This document shows positions 44,156-53,019 of a stretch of 64,000 nt of DNA, piece after piece; position 1 is the first letter of the stretch; each line of letters opens with the position of its first letter. The notes beneath the pieces were generated by a model. It did no database searches. It was not told the origin of the DNA and saw only the letters and a list, made by a program, of their open reading frames with translations. This stretch comes from Limnoglobus roseus (GTDB lineage Bacteria; Planctomycetota; Planctomycetia; Gemmatales; Gemmataceae). Both the position numbers and the translations under genes were made by a program. Location of the stretch: NCBI RefSeq assembly GCF_008254045.1, contig NZ_CP042425.1, positions 248,001 through 312,000 of the forward strand. Direction: 5' to 3'.

Positions 44156-45109
44156 TCAGCGTGGGCCAGAGGTCGGTGGCACCGGAAACGCCTTGTCGAG
44201 TGCCAGGTTCAGTTCCAGCACGTTCACAAGCGGCTCACCGACCAGCCCCGTGAGCGGTGTGAAGGCACTGTTGCGAACCAGGGCCGCGATCTCGTCGCGG
44301 ACCTTCGGGCCGTCGCCCGGCGTAGGGGTTCGCTTGGCGGCCACGCGGTCGAGTTGGTACACCGAGAGCGCATTCCGCAGCGTGATGTGTGGGTCCAACC
44401 CCGACCCGGACGCCGTCACCATGTCCGCGGCGACCGGCTCCAGATCCGCGGCCCGGTCCGCGTTCGCGGGGTCGCGCAGCCACAGTTCGAAGAGGTTCGC
44501 ACTGATCGCTGCGTCGGACGAGGTCGGCTCGATCCGCTTGATCTTCGTCTTGTCCGGCTGCTCGACTTCAACGACGCCCGGCCACTTCGCGGGGTTGGCC
44601 TTCGCGAAGTTGGTGAAGAAGTCGGCGTCGTCGGCCGAGATGCCGCTCGCCTGCTTCCAGTTTGCGGCCGCCGTCTCGAACTCCGCGGCCCACTCCGTCA
44701 GGCGGCTGGGCGTCGCGGCGAACCACGTTTCGATGTCGCGCTGAACCGCGTGAGCTGGGTCCGCTCCGGTGTAGAACCGGCTGGTCTTCTTGTACTGCAC
44801 GTTAGCCCCGAGAAACTGCGACACGCGGTCCCGCAGTTTCGGGTTGTTCGCCCCCCAATTCGAGCCGCCGGACGCGGTACCGTTGTACGATGCCGCCGAC
44901 GGCCGCGGCCAAAAGTACTCGTCGGCCGTGAACGACTGTGCGATCAGGCGGGAGCCGCGGAGTTGGTCGCCGTCGGCGACAAGACTGCCGGCCGCGGCCG
45001 TGGGGAACAGCCCCTGACCGACCGTGTACAGCACCAACGGGTACAGCAAACAGCAGATCACCACCGTCAACACCAGCAACAACAGACACGCCCGCAGGTG
45101 AGCTTTCAT
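44156..45109 (-). CDS. kdpC: potassium-transporting ATPase subunit C, enlarged
   Basis: 317 residues from the ATG at 45109, against about 190 in E. coli. The N-terminal helix (LLLLVLTVVICCLLYPLVLY), RGSRLIAQSFTADEYFWPRPS and the GGSNWGANNPKLRDRV segment are normal, as is the C-terminal DMVTASGSGLDPHIT and GEPLVNVLELNLALD. Residues about 100-222 are an insertion of roughly 120 residues (rich in Trp, Ala and Asp) between these blocks. KdpC stabilises the KdpA-KdpB complex from the extracytoplasmic side. The gene is separated from kdpB by an inverted repeat pair. Confidence 0.95.
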   Translation of the reverse strand: MKAHLRACLLLLVLTVVICCLLYPLVLYTVGQGLFPTAAAGSLVADGDQLRGSRLIAQSFTADEYFWPRPSAASYNGTASGGSNWGANNPKLRDRVSQFLGANVQYKKTSRFYTGADPAHAVQRDIETWFAATPSRLTEWAAEFETAAANWKQASGISADDADFFTNFAKANPAKWPGVVEVEQPDKTKIKRIEPTSSDAAISANLFELWLRDPANADRAADLEPVAADMVTASGSGLDPHITLRNALSVYQLDRVAAKRTPTPGDGPKVRDEIAALVRNSAFTPLTGLVGEPLVNVLELNLALDKAFPVPPTSGPR

Positions 45110-45153
45110 GGTTCGATTCTCCAGTGTAGATAGCCGCCGTTCGAATTCTGGTT

Positions 45154-45292
45154 CCCTCTCCCCCGGCTTTGAGGGGGAGAGGGTTAGGGTGAGGGGGTGA
45201 ACCACCCCCTCATGTGGATAACTGCCTAACTTCTGGTGAAGGATCTTCCCCCTCACCCCGGCCCTCTCCCCCTCAAAGCCGGGGAGAGAGGG
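45154..45292. repeat. 43-bp inverted repeat pair, copy 3, inside the kdp operon
   Basis: Arms 45154-45196 and 45249-45292 with a 52-base spacer, related to the copies at 792-923 and 25493-25621. It fills the 196-base kdpB-kdpC gap. kdp genes normally abut, so this element has been inserted within the operon and could lower kdpC expression. Confidence 0.85.
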
Positions 45293-45305
45293 AGAAAAGT
45301 CAGCA

Positions 45306-47489
45306 TCACGCCAGGCCGACGGCGGTGAGCATCAGGTCGATGACCTTGATGCCGACGAACGGCACGATCACGCCACCGAGGCCCCAGACCAGCAGGTTCC
45401 GCCGCAAGAGAGCGTCGGCACCGACAGGGCGGTAGGTCACGCCCTTCAGCGAGATCGGGATGAGCAGCGGAATGATGATTGCGTTGAAGATCACCGCCGA
45501 CAGGATGGCCGACGTCGGCGACGTGAGGTTCATCACGTCGATCGACTTCAGCCACGGTAGCGTGCCGGCGAAGAGGGCCGGGACGATGGCGAAGTACTTC
45601 GCCAGGTCGTTCGCCACCGAGAACGTCGTGAGGGCACCGCGGGTCATCAGCAGTTGCTTGCCGATCTCGACGACCTCGATCAGCTTCGTTGGGTCGCTGT
45701 CCAGATCGACCATGTTGCCGGCTTCCTTCGCCGCCTGCGTGCCGCTGTTCATTGCCACGCCGAGGTCGGCTTGCGCGAGGGCCGGGGCGTCGTTCGTGCC
45801 GTCGCCCATCATGGCGACGAGCCGGCCGCCGTACTGCTCCTTGCGGATGTACGCCAACTTCGCCTCCGGCGTCGCCTCGGCGATGTAGTCGTCCACCCCC
45901 GCCTGGGCCGCGATCGACTTGGCCGTGAGCGGGTTGTCGCCCGTCACCATGACGGTGCGAATGCCCATCTTCCGCAGGCGGTCGAAGCGATCCTTGATCC
46001 CCGGCTTCAGCACGTCTTCGAGCACCACGAGGCCGACGATCGCGTTGCCTTCCGCGATGAGCAGTGGTGTCATCCCTTGACTGGCGAAGGCGTTCACCTG
46101 ATCGTCCGTCGTCGCCGGGATCGTGCCGTTCTGGGCCTTGACGTACTTCACCACGGCATCGGCCGCCCCCTTGCGAATCACCCGACCGTCGGGCAGGTCC
46201 ACGCCGCTCATACGGGTCTGCGCCGTGAACCCGACGAACTTCGATCCCGGCGGCGGAAGGGCGGGGGCCGCATCCGGCGAGCGGCGGTGTAGTTCGACGA
46301 TACTCTTCCCTTCCGGCGTCTCGTCGGCGGCACTTGACAGGGCGGCCAGCAGACCGACCTCCGTGGCCGCCAGGTTGTCCAGTGGTACGAACCGCGTTGC
46401 CCGCCGGTTGCCGAGGGTGATGGTGCCGGTCTTGTCGAGCAACAGCGTGTCGATGTCGCCGGCGACTTCGACGGCCTTGCCGCTCTTGGCGATGAGGTTG
46501 GCCCGCAGTGCCCGATCCATGCCGGCGATGCCGATGGCCGCGAGCAGTGCCCCGATGGTCGTCGGAATCAGGCAGACGAGCAACGCGACCAGCGTGGGGA
46601 TGTCGGTGCCGAGGCTTTTGAGCGTTTCGACCCCGACGTAGCCCTTCATGTAATCCTCGGCGTTCGCGGCCATCGGCCACAGGGCCACCACGACGATGAG
46701 GAAGATCAGCGTGAACGCCGAGAGGACCAGCGAGAGCGCGATCTCGTTCGGCGTCCGCTGCCGGCTCGCCCCTTCGACCAGCGCGATCATGCGGTCGAGG
46801 AACGACTGCCCCGCGGCGGCCGTGATGCGGACGAGGATCGCGTCCGACAGCACCCGTGTGCCGCCGGTCACGCCGGAGCGGTCGCCGCCGCCTTCCCGTA
46901 CCACCGGGGCCGACTCGCCGGTGATGGCCGATTCGTCCACGGACGCGATGCCTTCCACGATCTCGCCGTCGGCGGGGATGACCTGCCCGGCTTCGACGAT
47001 CACCAGGTCGCCGGTCTTCAGCCGCGACGACGGCACTTCGTCGATGAACTGCCGCGGCTCCTTCGTCCAGGTGGCGAGGGTGCCCGGCGGGATGTTCGTC
47101 GTATCGACCAGCCGTAGCCGCCACGCGGTCGAGTCCTGCCGCGTCTTCCGCAGGCTGTCGGCCTGGGCCTTGCCGCGGGCCTCGGCCAGTGCTTCCGCGA
47201 AGTTGGCGAAGAGGACTGTGAGGAACAGCCACACGTCCAGGGCGATCAGGTAGCCGAGCGACGCCAGCGTGGAGTTCGGGTCGATGACCTTGTACGCGGT
47301 GTACAGGATCGACAGGGCCGTGCCGACTTCGACGACGAACATCACCGGGTTCTTCCACAGGATGTCCGGCCGCAGCATCACGAACGCGCGGCCGATGGCG
47401 GGCTTCACCAGGTCCGGGGCGAACAGGCTCAGTTGTCGGCTCGCACGGCGGGCGAGCTTGGCGTTCGGTTGATCGAGTGTGGTCGTCAT
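45306..47489 (-). CDS. kdpB: potassium-transporting P-type ATPase subunit B
   Basis: 727 residues from the ATG at 47489 ([19 protein letters not shown]). It is the P-type ATPase that powers K+ uptake by the Kdp complex. The phosphorylation motif [19 protein letters not shown] is near residue 350, with [13 protein letters not shown] (actuator TGES), [10 protein letters not shown] and [22 protein letters not shown] (hinge/GDGTNDAP). The first membrane helix and the [18 protein letters not shown] region are typical KdpB. Order on the strand is small ORF, kdpF, kdpA, kdpB, kdpC. Confidence 0.98.
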   Translation of the reverse strand: MTTTLDQPNAKLARRASRQLSLFAPDLVKPAIGRAFVMLRPDILWKNPVMFVVEVGTALSILYTAYKVIDPNSTLASLGYLIALDVWLFLTVLFANFAEALAEARGKAQADSLRKTRQDSTAWRLRLVDTTNIPPGTLATWTKEPRQFIDEVPSSRLKTGDLVIVEAGQVIPADGEIVEGIASVDESAITGESAPVVREGGGDRSGVTGGTRVLSDAILVRITAAAGQSFLDRMIALVEGASRQRTPNEIALSLVLSAFTLIFLIVVVALWPMAANAEDYMKGYVGVETLKSLGTDIPTLVALLVCLIPTTIGALLAAIGIAGMDRALRANLIAKSGKAVEVAGDIDTLLLDKTGTITLGNRRATRFVPLDNLAATEVGLLAALSSAADETPEGKSIVELHRRSPDAAPALPPPGSKFVGFTAQTRMSGVDLPDGRVIRKGAADAVVKYVKAQNGTIPATTDDQVNAFASQGMTPLLIAEGNAIVGLVVLEDVLKPGIKDRFDRLRKMGIRTVMVTGDNPLTAKSIAAQAGVDDYIAEATPEAKLAYIRKEQYGGRLVAMMGDGTNDAPALAQADLGVAMNSGTQAAKEAGNMVDLDSDPTKLIEVVEIGKQLLMTRGALTTFSVANDLAKYFAIVPALFAGTLPWLKSIDVMNLTSPTSAILSAVIFNAIIIPLLIPISLKGVTYRPVGADALLRRNLLVWGLGGVIVPFVGIKVIDLMLTAVGLA

Positions 47490-47563
47490 GGAAGAACCTT
47501 CTGTCTCTCTGTGGGCTGGAATCACCGCTCCCTCACGCGGAGAGCGGGATGAGGGGTTTCGAT

Positions 47564-49360
47564 TTACCGCCCGAATGGCATCGGCCCGAAGTGCTCAGCG
47601 ACCGGCCCCAGGCAGAGGGAGGGCAGGAACAGCAACGCTCCGACCAGCATGACGGTGCCGAGCAGCACGAACCCGAAGGTGATCGTGTCCGTTCGCATGG
47701 TGCCGGTCGTGAACGGCGTGTTCTTCTTTCGCGCCAGGCTCGCTGCGAGGGCCAGCGGGGCGATGATCGGGAGGAATCGCGACACCAGCATCACGAGGCC
47801 GGTCGCGAGGTCCCAGTGGGCGGCGTAGGTCGCCGGGGCCGACAGGTTCTTCGTCGGGTCGTTGAAGCCGTGCGTGTCGCCCAGCCCTTCGAAGCCGGAC
47901 CCGTTGTTCGCGCTCGCGGAGCTGAACTCGTAGAGGATCTCGCTGAAGCCGTGCGCGCCGGGGTTGTTCGTCGCGGCCTTGCCCCAGTCGAGCGCGGCGA
48001 ACAGGCCGACCGGGCCGAGGACCAGGATCGGGTGGACGAGCAGCGCGAGCATCGCCAACTTCATCTCGCGGGCTTCGATCTTCTTGCCGAGGTACTCCGG
48101 CGTCCGGCCGACCATCAACCCGGCCAGGAAGACCGCGACCACGAGGTAGATCAGCATGTTCACGAGGCCGACGCCCTTGCCACCGAACACACAGTTCAGT
48201 TGCATCCCGACCAGCGGCGTCAGGCCGGCCAGCGGGTTCAGCGAGTCGTGCATACAGTTGACCGACCCGCACGTCACGGCCGTCGTGACCGCGGCGAACG
48301 TCGCCCCGGCCGACGGACCGAAGCGGAGTTCCTTACCTTCGAGGTTGCCGAGGCCGGATTGGTCCACCGGCAGAGCGGCGAGCGGAGCCGTGACTTTGGC
48401 TTCCGCGCCGACGATCTTCACGGTCCGCTCCGGTTGGGCGAGCAGGCCGGGGTTCGGCTTGCCGGTGTCGTGGTAGACGGCCCAGCCGATCATGCCGACG
48501 AACATCACCATCATCACGGCGTAGATCACGACCGCGTGCCGCATCTGGTTCAGCATCCGGCCGAACATTATGATCAGCGAGAATGGGAAGATCAGGATGC
48601 TGACGCACTCCAGCACGTTCGTCCAGGCCGTCGGGTTCTCGAACGGGTGGGCCGAGTTCGCGCCGAAGAAGCCGCCGCCGTTGGTGCCGAGGTGCTTGAT
48701 CGGCAGGATGGCCGCCACCGGCCCGCGGGCGATGACCTGCGTGCCGGGCTGGAGAGTTTGCACTTCCGCCGACGGTTCCAGCGTCATCGGCATCCCGGCA
48801 GCGATGAGCAGGATGCCGGTGATGACGCTGAACGGCACGAAGACGTACACGACCACCCGCCACATGTCGACGTAGTAGTTGCCCATGTGCGGATCGCCGC
48901 GCAGCCCGCGGATGACGGCGGCCAGCGCGCAGAACCCGACGGCCGCCGACGTGAACATGTTCCACAGGACGAACAGCAACTGCGAGAAGTACGACAGGTG
49001 CTGCTCACCGGAGTAGTGTTGAAGGTTCGTGTTCGTCAGGAACGAGGTCACGGTGTTGAAGATCGTCGTCGGCGACAGCATCCCCTTGCCGTCGGGGAAG
49101 GCCGCGTCTCTCTGGTTCAACGGCAGCGACGGTTGCAGAGCCAGGACGAGGTAGCCGAACAGGAACATGACCGTGTTGAAGATCACGAGGCTGGCGGCGT
49201 ACTGCTTCCAGTTCTGCGGCCCGGTGTCGAGCCGCCGTTCGAACCAGCGCAGGAACGCGGGAGCCTGGTACTTGCCGTCGATGATCCCGGCGAGATATCG
49301 GCCTATTGGGACGGACAACAGGACCGTCGTGCCGACGATCAGGATGGGTAGAAGCCACAT
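47564..49360 (-). CDS. kdpA: potassium-transporting ATPase subunit A
   Basis: 598 residues with ten or so transmembrane helices. KdpA is the K+ channel-like subunit, with four pore loops: [54 protein letters not shown] and [14 protein letters not shown]. The selectivity-filter glycines are present in each. The C-terminus ([17 protein letters not shown]) is normal. It begins at an ATG at 49360 with a hairpin in the gap to kdpF ahead. Confidence 0.98.
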   Translation of the reverse strand: MWLLPILIVGTTVLLSVPIGRYLAGIIDGKYQAPAFLRWFERRLDTGPQNWKQYAASLVIFNTVMFLFGYLVLALQPSLPLNQRDAAFPDGKGMLSPTTIFNTVTSFLTNTNLQHYSGEQHLSYFSQLLFVLWNMFTSAAVGFCALAAVIRGLRGDPHMGNYYVDMWRVVVYVFVPFSVITGILLIAAGMPMTLEPSAEVQTLQPGTQVIARGPVAAILPIKHLGTNGGGFFGANSAHPFENPTAWTNVLECVSILIFPFSLIIMFGRMLNQMRHAVVIYAVMMVMFVGMIGWAVYHDTGKPNPGLLAQPERTVKIVGAEAKVTAPLAALPVDQSGLGNLEGKELRFGPSAGATFAAVTTAVTCGSVNCMHDSLNPLAGLTPLVGMQLNCVFGGKGVGLVNMLIYLVVAVFLAGLMVGRTPEYLGKKIEAREMKLAMLALLVHPILVLGPVGLFAALDWGKAATNNPGAHGFSEILYEFSSASANNGSGFEGLGDTHGFNDPTKNLSAPATYAAHWDLATGLVMLVSRFLPIIAPLALAASLARKKNTPFTTGTMRTDTITFGFVLLGTVMLVGALLFLPSLCLGPVAEHFGPMPFGR

Positions 49361-49384
49361 GGCAGGGTCACTCGGTATGGGGGC

Positions 49385-49416
49385 GAAAGCTCAGGGACGC
49401 CCGTCCCTGGGCTTTC
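49385..49416. repeat. hairpin between kdpF and kdpA
   Basis: GAAAGCTCAGGGACG (49385-49399) pairs with CGTCCCTGGGCTTTC (49402-49416) with one wobble pair and a 2-base loop. It is in the 60-base kdpF-kdpA spacer and may protect or adjust the operon mRNA, or be a small palindrome. Confidence 0.6.
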
Positions 49417-49420
49417 AGGG

Positions 49421-49501
49421 TTAAAACTTCTCCGGTCGCAGCAGCGCCACGACCAGGTACACGAACAAAAACAGGGTCACGAGGACGGTAATCCAGATCA
49501 T
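49421..49501 (-). CDS. kdpF: potassium-transporting ATPase subunit F
   Basis: 26 residues, MIWITVLVTLFLFVYLVVAL then LRPEKF. It is one hydrophobic helix ending in the LLRPEKF tail that marks KdpF, the small stabilising peptide of the Kdp complex. Too short for most gene finders. It lies between the small ORF and kdpA and is read in the same direction. Confidence 0.93.
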   Translation of the reverse strand: MIWITVLVTLFLFVYLVVALLRPEKF

Positions 49502-49512
49502 GGCAGTCTCCC

Positions 49513-49608
49513 TCACACCTTGTCGCACGCTTCGAGGAACAGCACCAGCAGCCCGAAAGTGGCCAGGCCGAGTAGAATCGTCCCCGGTATCCAGGTCGTC
49601 AGGTCCAT
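49513..49608 (-). CDS. single-helix peptide at the head of the kdp operon
   Basis: 31 residues from an ATG at 49608 with GGGGTG six bases ahead: MDLTTWIPGTILLGLATFGL then LVLFLEACDKV. One transmembrane helix with a charged C-terminal tail. It ends 11 bases before kdpF and sits about 29 bases downstream of the predicted transcription start, so it is the first gene of the operon. Similar tiny ORFs with ...CDxL/V ends near kdpF are something I recall from other genomes but cannot verify here. A structural or regulatory peptide of the Kdp complex is possible. Confidence 0.7.
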   Translation of the reverse strand: MDLTTWIPGTILLGLATFGLLVLFLEACDKV

Positions 49609-49647
49609 GTTTCACCCCGGTGGCTTGAGTTGTGCGTGATCGGGTAT

Positions 49648-49663
49648 TGCACCCGGCGTGCCC
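49648..49663 (-). promoter_or_regulatory. sigma-54 (-24/-12) promoter for the kdp operon
   Basis: On the minus strand GGGCACGCCGGGTGCA matches the TGGCAC-N5-TTGCA consensus with GG and GC spaced by 10 bases; only the outer T of each half differs. Transcription would begin near 49637, giving a leader of about 28 bases before the small ORF. The divergent operon encodes a sigma-54-type activator. Confidence 0.75.
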
Positions 49664-49716
49664 GAACGGGCGAAACGCTCCAAGTGCCTTGAAACGTAGG
49701 GCTTCTGAGGTTCGAT

Positions 49717-49774
49717 TTGCAACAATGGGTCGAGACGCTCCCGCAATCTGCCCGATCGAGATTGCAATTTGCAA
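49717..49774. promoter_or_regulatory. TTGCAA repeats, candidate activator-binding sites
   Basis: TTGCAA occurs at 49717-49722, 49762-49767 and 49769-49774, in the shared spacer 80-140 bases upstream of the predicted kdp start, where NtrC-type activators normally bind. The two adjacent copies form a near-palindrome. They also lie right ahead of the activator gene itself, so autoregulation is possible. Confidence 0.4.
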
Positions 49775-49789
49775 GGTGTGGGCACCGCG

Positions 49790-51160
49790 ATGAAAACGAA
49801 ACCCGATCCGCGACGACTGCTCGTGATCGACGACGAGACAAGCCTGCGGCGGACCTTCCGCACGGCCCTGGAAAGCATGGGCCACACCGTCGTCGAAGTT
49901 GCGAATAGCGCCCAGACGCTGGACGCTCTCGCCCGGCAGTCGTTCGCCGCGGCGTTCCTCGACTTGCGACTCGGCAAGGAAAAGGGCCTCGACCTGCTGC
50001 CCGAGATGCTCAAGGCGGCCGAGGGGTTGCACGTCATCATCGTGACGGCCCACGCGAGCTTCGATTCCGCCGTGCAGGCCCTGCGACTTGGGGCGTTCGA
50101 CTACCTGCCCAAGCCGTTCACGCCGGACCAACTGCGGATCACCCTCGACCGCTCGGCCCTCGTCCGCGGTTTGACGAAACGGGTGGCGGACTTGGAGGAG
50201 CAAGTTGGCCGGCTGGTGCCGTCACCGGAGTTGGAGACGCAAGAACCGTCGATGCGGCAGGCGCTCGACGTGGCGTTTCAGGTGGCCGCGAGTGAGGCGA
50301 TCGTGTTGTTCCGCGGCGAGAGCGGGACCGGCAAGACGATGCTCGCCCGCGCGATCCACGCGAAGAGTAGGCGGGCTGACCGGCCGTTCGTGACGGTCCA
50401 CTGCCCGAGCCTGTCGGCCGAGTTGTTGGAGAGCGACCTGTTCGGGCACGTCCGCGGGTCGTTCACCGGGGCCGTCCGCGATACCGTCGGCAAGGTCGAA
50501 GCGGCCGAGGGCGGGACGCTGTTCCTGGACGAGATCGGCGACCTGCCGGCGGCGCTTCAGCCGAAGCTCCTGCGGTTGCTTCAAGAAAAGGCTTACGAGC
50601 GCGTCGGCGACACCGAGACGCGCACGGCCGACGTGCGGATCATGGCCGCCACGAACCGCGACCTGGAAGCCGAAGTGAAGGCCGGGCGGTTCCGCGAAGA
50701 CTTGTTCTACCGGCTCAACGTCATCGAGGTGACACTGCCGCCGCTCCGCACCCGGCGGAAGGACGTTCCCGCACTCGCGGTCGGTCTGTTGCAATTCTTC
50801 GCCCGGCAGACCGGGAAGGCGCTCACCGGCTTCACCCCGGAGGCGGAGGCCGCCCTGCACGCCTACCCGTGGCCGGGCAACGTCCGGGAGTTGCGGAACG
50901 CCATCGAGCGTGGGACAATCCTCACGCCCGGTCCGCTGATTGGACGGGATCACCTGCCGGCCCAACTGACCCGCGCCGTGACAGCACGGGTGGAAGTCGG
51001 CGGCCCGGTCACGCTCGACGAGTTGGAAGCCGAGCACATCCGCCGGGTGGTGGAGGGGGCCGCGTCACTCGAAGAGGCGGCCCAGACCCTCGGCATCGAC
51101 CCGAGCACCCTGTACCGGAAGCGGAAGCGGACGGGCGATCCGTCGAAGAGAGAGTCATGA
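49790..51160 (+). CDS. sigma-54-dependent response regulator (NtrC family) next to kdp
   Basis: 456 residues from the ATG at 49790; an in-frame TTG at 49769 would add seven. Receiver domain: acidic pair in LVIDDE, phospho-acceptor Asp58 (AFLDLRLG), Thr86 and Lys108 (LPKPF). Central AAA+ domain: Walker A GESGTGKT (176-183), GSFTGA (223-228) for the GAFTGA loop that touches sigma-54, and Walker B GGTLFLDEIG (241-250). Fis-type HTH at the C-terminus (SLEEAAQTLGIDPSTLYRKRKR). It would activate sigma-54 polymerase; the neighbouring kdp operon with its -24/-12 promoter is the natural target. KdpE, the usual regulator, is an OmpR-type protein and is absent. Confidence 0.95.
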   Translation: MKTKPDPRRLLVIDDETSLRRTFRTALESMGHTVVEVANSAQTLDALARQSFAAAFLDLRLGKEKGLDLLPEMLKAAEGLHVIIVTAHASFDSAVQALRLGAFDYLPKPFTPDQLRITLDRSALVRGLTKRVADLEEQVGRLVPSPELETQEPSMRQALDVAFQVAASEAIVLFRGESGTGKTMLARAIHAKSRRADRPFVTVHCPSLSAELLESDLFGHVRGSFTGAVRDTVGKVEAAEGGTLFLDEIGDLPAALQPKLLRLLQEKAYERVGDTETRTADVRIMAATNRDLEAEVKAGRFREDLFYRLNVIEVTLPPLRTRRKDVPALAVGLLQFFARQTGKALTGFTPEAEAALHAYPWPGNVRELRNAIERGTILTPGPLIGRDHLPAQLTRAVTARVEVGGPVTLDELEAEHIRRVVEGAASLEEAAQTLGIDPSTLYRKRKRTGDPSKRES

Positions 51161-53019
51161 GCCTGCGCACCCGCATCCTGCTCCTGTTCGCCCCGCTCGT
51201 GCTGCTCTTGGCCGTCCTCGGGGCCGTCGGGCTGGTTCAACTCGACCGCACGGCCGGGCGGATCGACGCGATCTTGCGCGAGAATTACGCCAGCGTGCAG
51301 GCCATGTACCGGCTGAACGAGGCCCTCGAACGGATCGACTCCGCGTTCCAACTCGTGCTGTCGAGTACGGGGGTGGAGAACGAAGCCCGCGAGCAGTTCG
51401 CGGCCAACCGTCGGGCGTTCGAGGAGCAGTTCCGACTGGAGGAGAACAACATCACGGTCTTGCCTCTGGAGGCTGATCTGGTAGAGCGGTTGCGGCCGTT
51501 GAAGGATCGGTATTTCCAGCAGGGGGAAGGCTTTTTCGCGCTACCGCCCGGCTCCCCGAGCCGCACGACCCGGTACAGCGGCGGCCCGAACGCAACCGAC
51601 CTGCTGCACACCTTCCAGGCGATCAAGGACGTGTCGGGCGAAATCCTGCGGATCAACCAGGAGAGCATGGAGCAGGCCCGCGACGACGCCCGTCGGACGG
51701 CCCGGAACTCCGTGATCGGCTGCGGCATCGCCCTCGTGATTCTCATCGGATTCGTCTTCGGGATCGTCTGGTCGATGATCCGGTTCATCCTCGGCCCCGT
51801 CCGAGTGGTGACGGAAGCAGCCCAGGCCATCGGCGAGTCCCGCGACCGCGAGGTGCCCGTCTTCGGCCCGGCCGAACTCGGCCAACTGGCGACCGCGTTC
51901 AACACGATGACCCGCCAGCTTCACCAGTACCGTCTCTCCAACCTCGGCAGCCTCATGCGGGCGCAGCGGACGGCCCAATCGACGATCGACTCCTTCCCGG
52001 ACCCGGTCATCGTGGTGGACCCCGCCGGCCGCGTCGAGTTGGCCAACCCGCCGGCCCGCACGCTCCTCGGCATCGAGACAACGCCGGGCGGGGAGCCGAA
52101 CCCGACGTGGCCGCCGCCCGAGCCGTTGCGGCAACCCGTCGCGGACGCGCTTCAGGTGCAGAAGGCGTACGAACCCGAGGGCTTCGACGAGGTCGTGACG
52201 TTCCGGCTGCGCGGCGAGGACCGCACGTACCTGCCGCGGGTTCGGCCGATCCGCGACCCGGAGGGGAACACGCTCGGGGCGGCCGTCGTGCTCAACGACG
52301 TGACGCGGTTCCGGATGCTCGATCAGTTCAAGTCGGACCTCGTCGCGACCGTCAGTCACGAGTTGAAGACGCCGCTCACGTCGGTCCGGCTGGCCGTTCA
52401 CGTTCTGCTGGAAGAAACGGTGGGGCCGCTCACGCCGAAGCAGGCCGAACTGCTGGTAGACGCCCGCGACAACAGCGAACGACTGCTGGCGATGATCGAA
52501 CAAATGCTCGCGCTGGCCCGCCTCCAGCGGCCGCAGGATGAGACGACGTTCCGGCCCGAAGATCCGGCCCAACTTCTCCGGCAGGCGGCCGAGGCGGTTC
52601 GCCCGCGGGCCGAGGACAAACACGTCGAACTGGAACTGCTCGACGGCGAATCACTCCCGCCGGTCGCGGCCGACCTGTATCGGATCGAGTTGGCCCTGGG
52701 CAACGTGCTGAACAACGCCGTCACCTACACGCCGACCGGCGGCCGCATCACACTTACAGCGACGGCCGTCCGGGAATCAGTCACACTCACGATTACCGAC
52801 ACCGGCGTCGGCATCCCGGCCGAGTACCTGCCGCACGTCTTCGACCGCTTCTTCCGCATCCCCGGTCACAGCGACGAAGCCGGCACCGGGTTGGGCCTCG
52901 CCATCGCGAAGGAGGTCATCATCGCTCACCGAGGCGAGATTACCTGCGAGAGCGAACCCGGTCGCGGGACCACCTTCCGCATCACCCTCCCGATCTGGCG
53001 CGGGGGCAACACCCCATGA
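51157..53019 (+). CDS. membrane sensor histidine kinase of the kdp-linked system
   Basis: 620 residues; the ATG overlaps the stop of the response regulator gene (ATGA), and the longer frame back to 50869 is a shadow. Two transmembrane helices (about residues 7-27 and 183-205) enclose a periplasmic sensor region, then a HAMP domain, a PAS domain (STIDSFPDPVIVVDPAGRVELANP) and a HisKA/HATPase core: phospho-acceptor in VSHELKTPLTSV near residue 400, N box NVLNNAVTYTPTGG and G box GTGLGLAIAKEV. No KdpD-like N-terminal domain or four-helix sensor is present, as that part is a separate protein encoded next door. Confidence 0.94.
   Translation: MSLRTRILLLFAPLVLLLAVLGAVGLVQLDRTAGRIDAILRENYASVQAMYRLNEALERIDSAFQLVLSSTGVENEAREQFAANRRAFEEQFRLEENNITVLPLEADLVERLRPLKDRYFQQGEGFFALPPGSPSRTTRYSGGPNATDLLHTFQAIKDVSGEILRINQESMEQARDDARRTARNSVIGCGIALVILIGFVFGIVWSMIRFILGPVRVVTEAAQAIGESRDREVPVFGPAELGQLATAFNTMTRQLHQYRLSNLGSLMRAQRTAQSTIDSFPDPVIVVDPAGRVELANPPARTLLGIETTPGGEPNPTWPPPEPLRQPVADALQVQKAYEPEGFDEVVTFRLRGEDRTYLPRVRPIRDPEGNTLGAAVVLNDVTRFRMLDQFKSDLVATVSHELKTPLTSVRLAVHVLLEETVGPLTPKQAELLVDARDNSERLLAMIEQMLALARLQRPQDETTFRPEDPAQLLRQAAEAVRPRAEDKHVELELLDGESLPPVAADLYRIELALGNVLNNAVTYTPTGGRITLTATAVRESVTLTITDTGVGIPAEYLPHVFDRFFRIPGHSDEAGTGLGLAIAKEVIIAHRGEITCESEPGRGTTFRITLPIWRGGNTP

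Noticed and set aside
47477..49351. A 624-codon plus-strand frame opposite kdpA.
   Set aside because: It encodes low-complexity Arg/Glu/His-rich sequence; kdpA on the minus strand is unambiguous.
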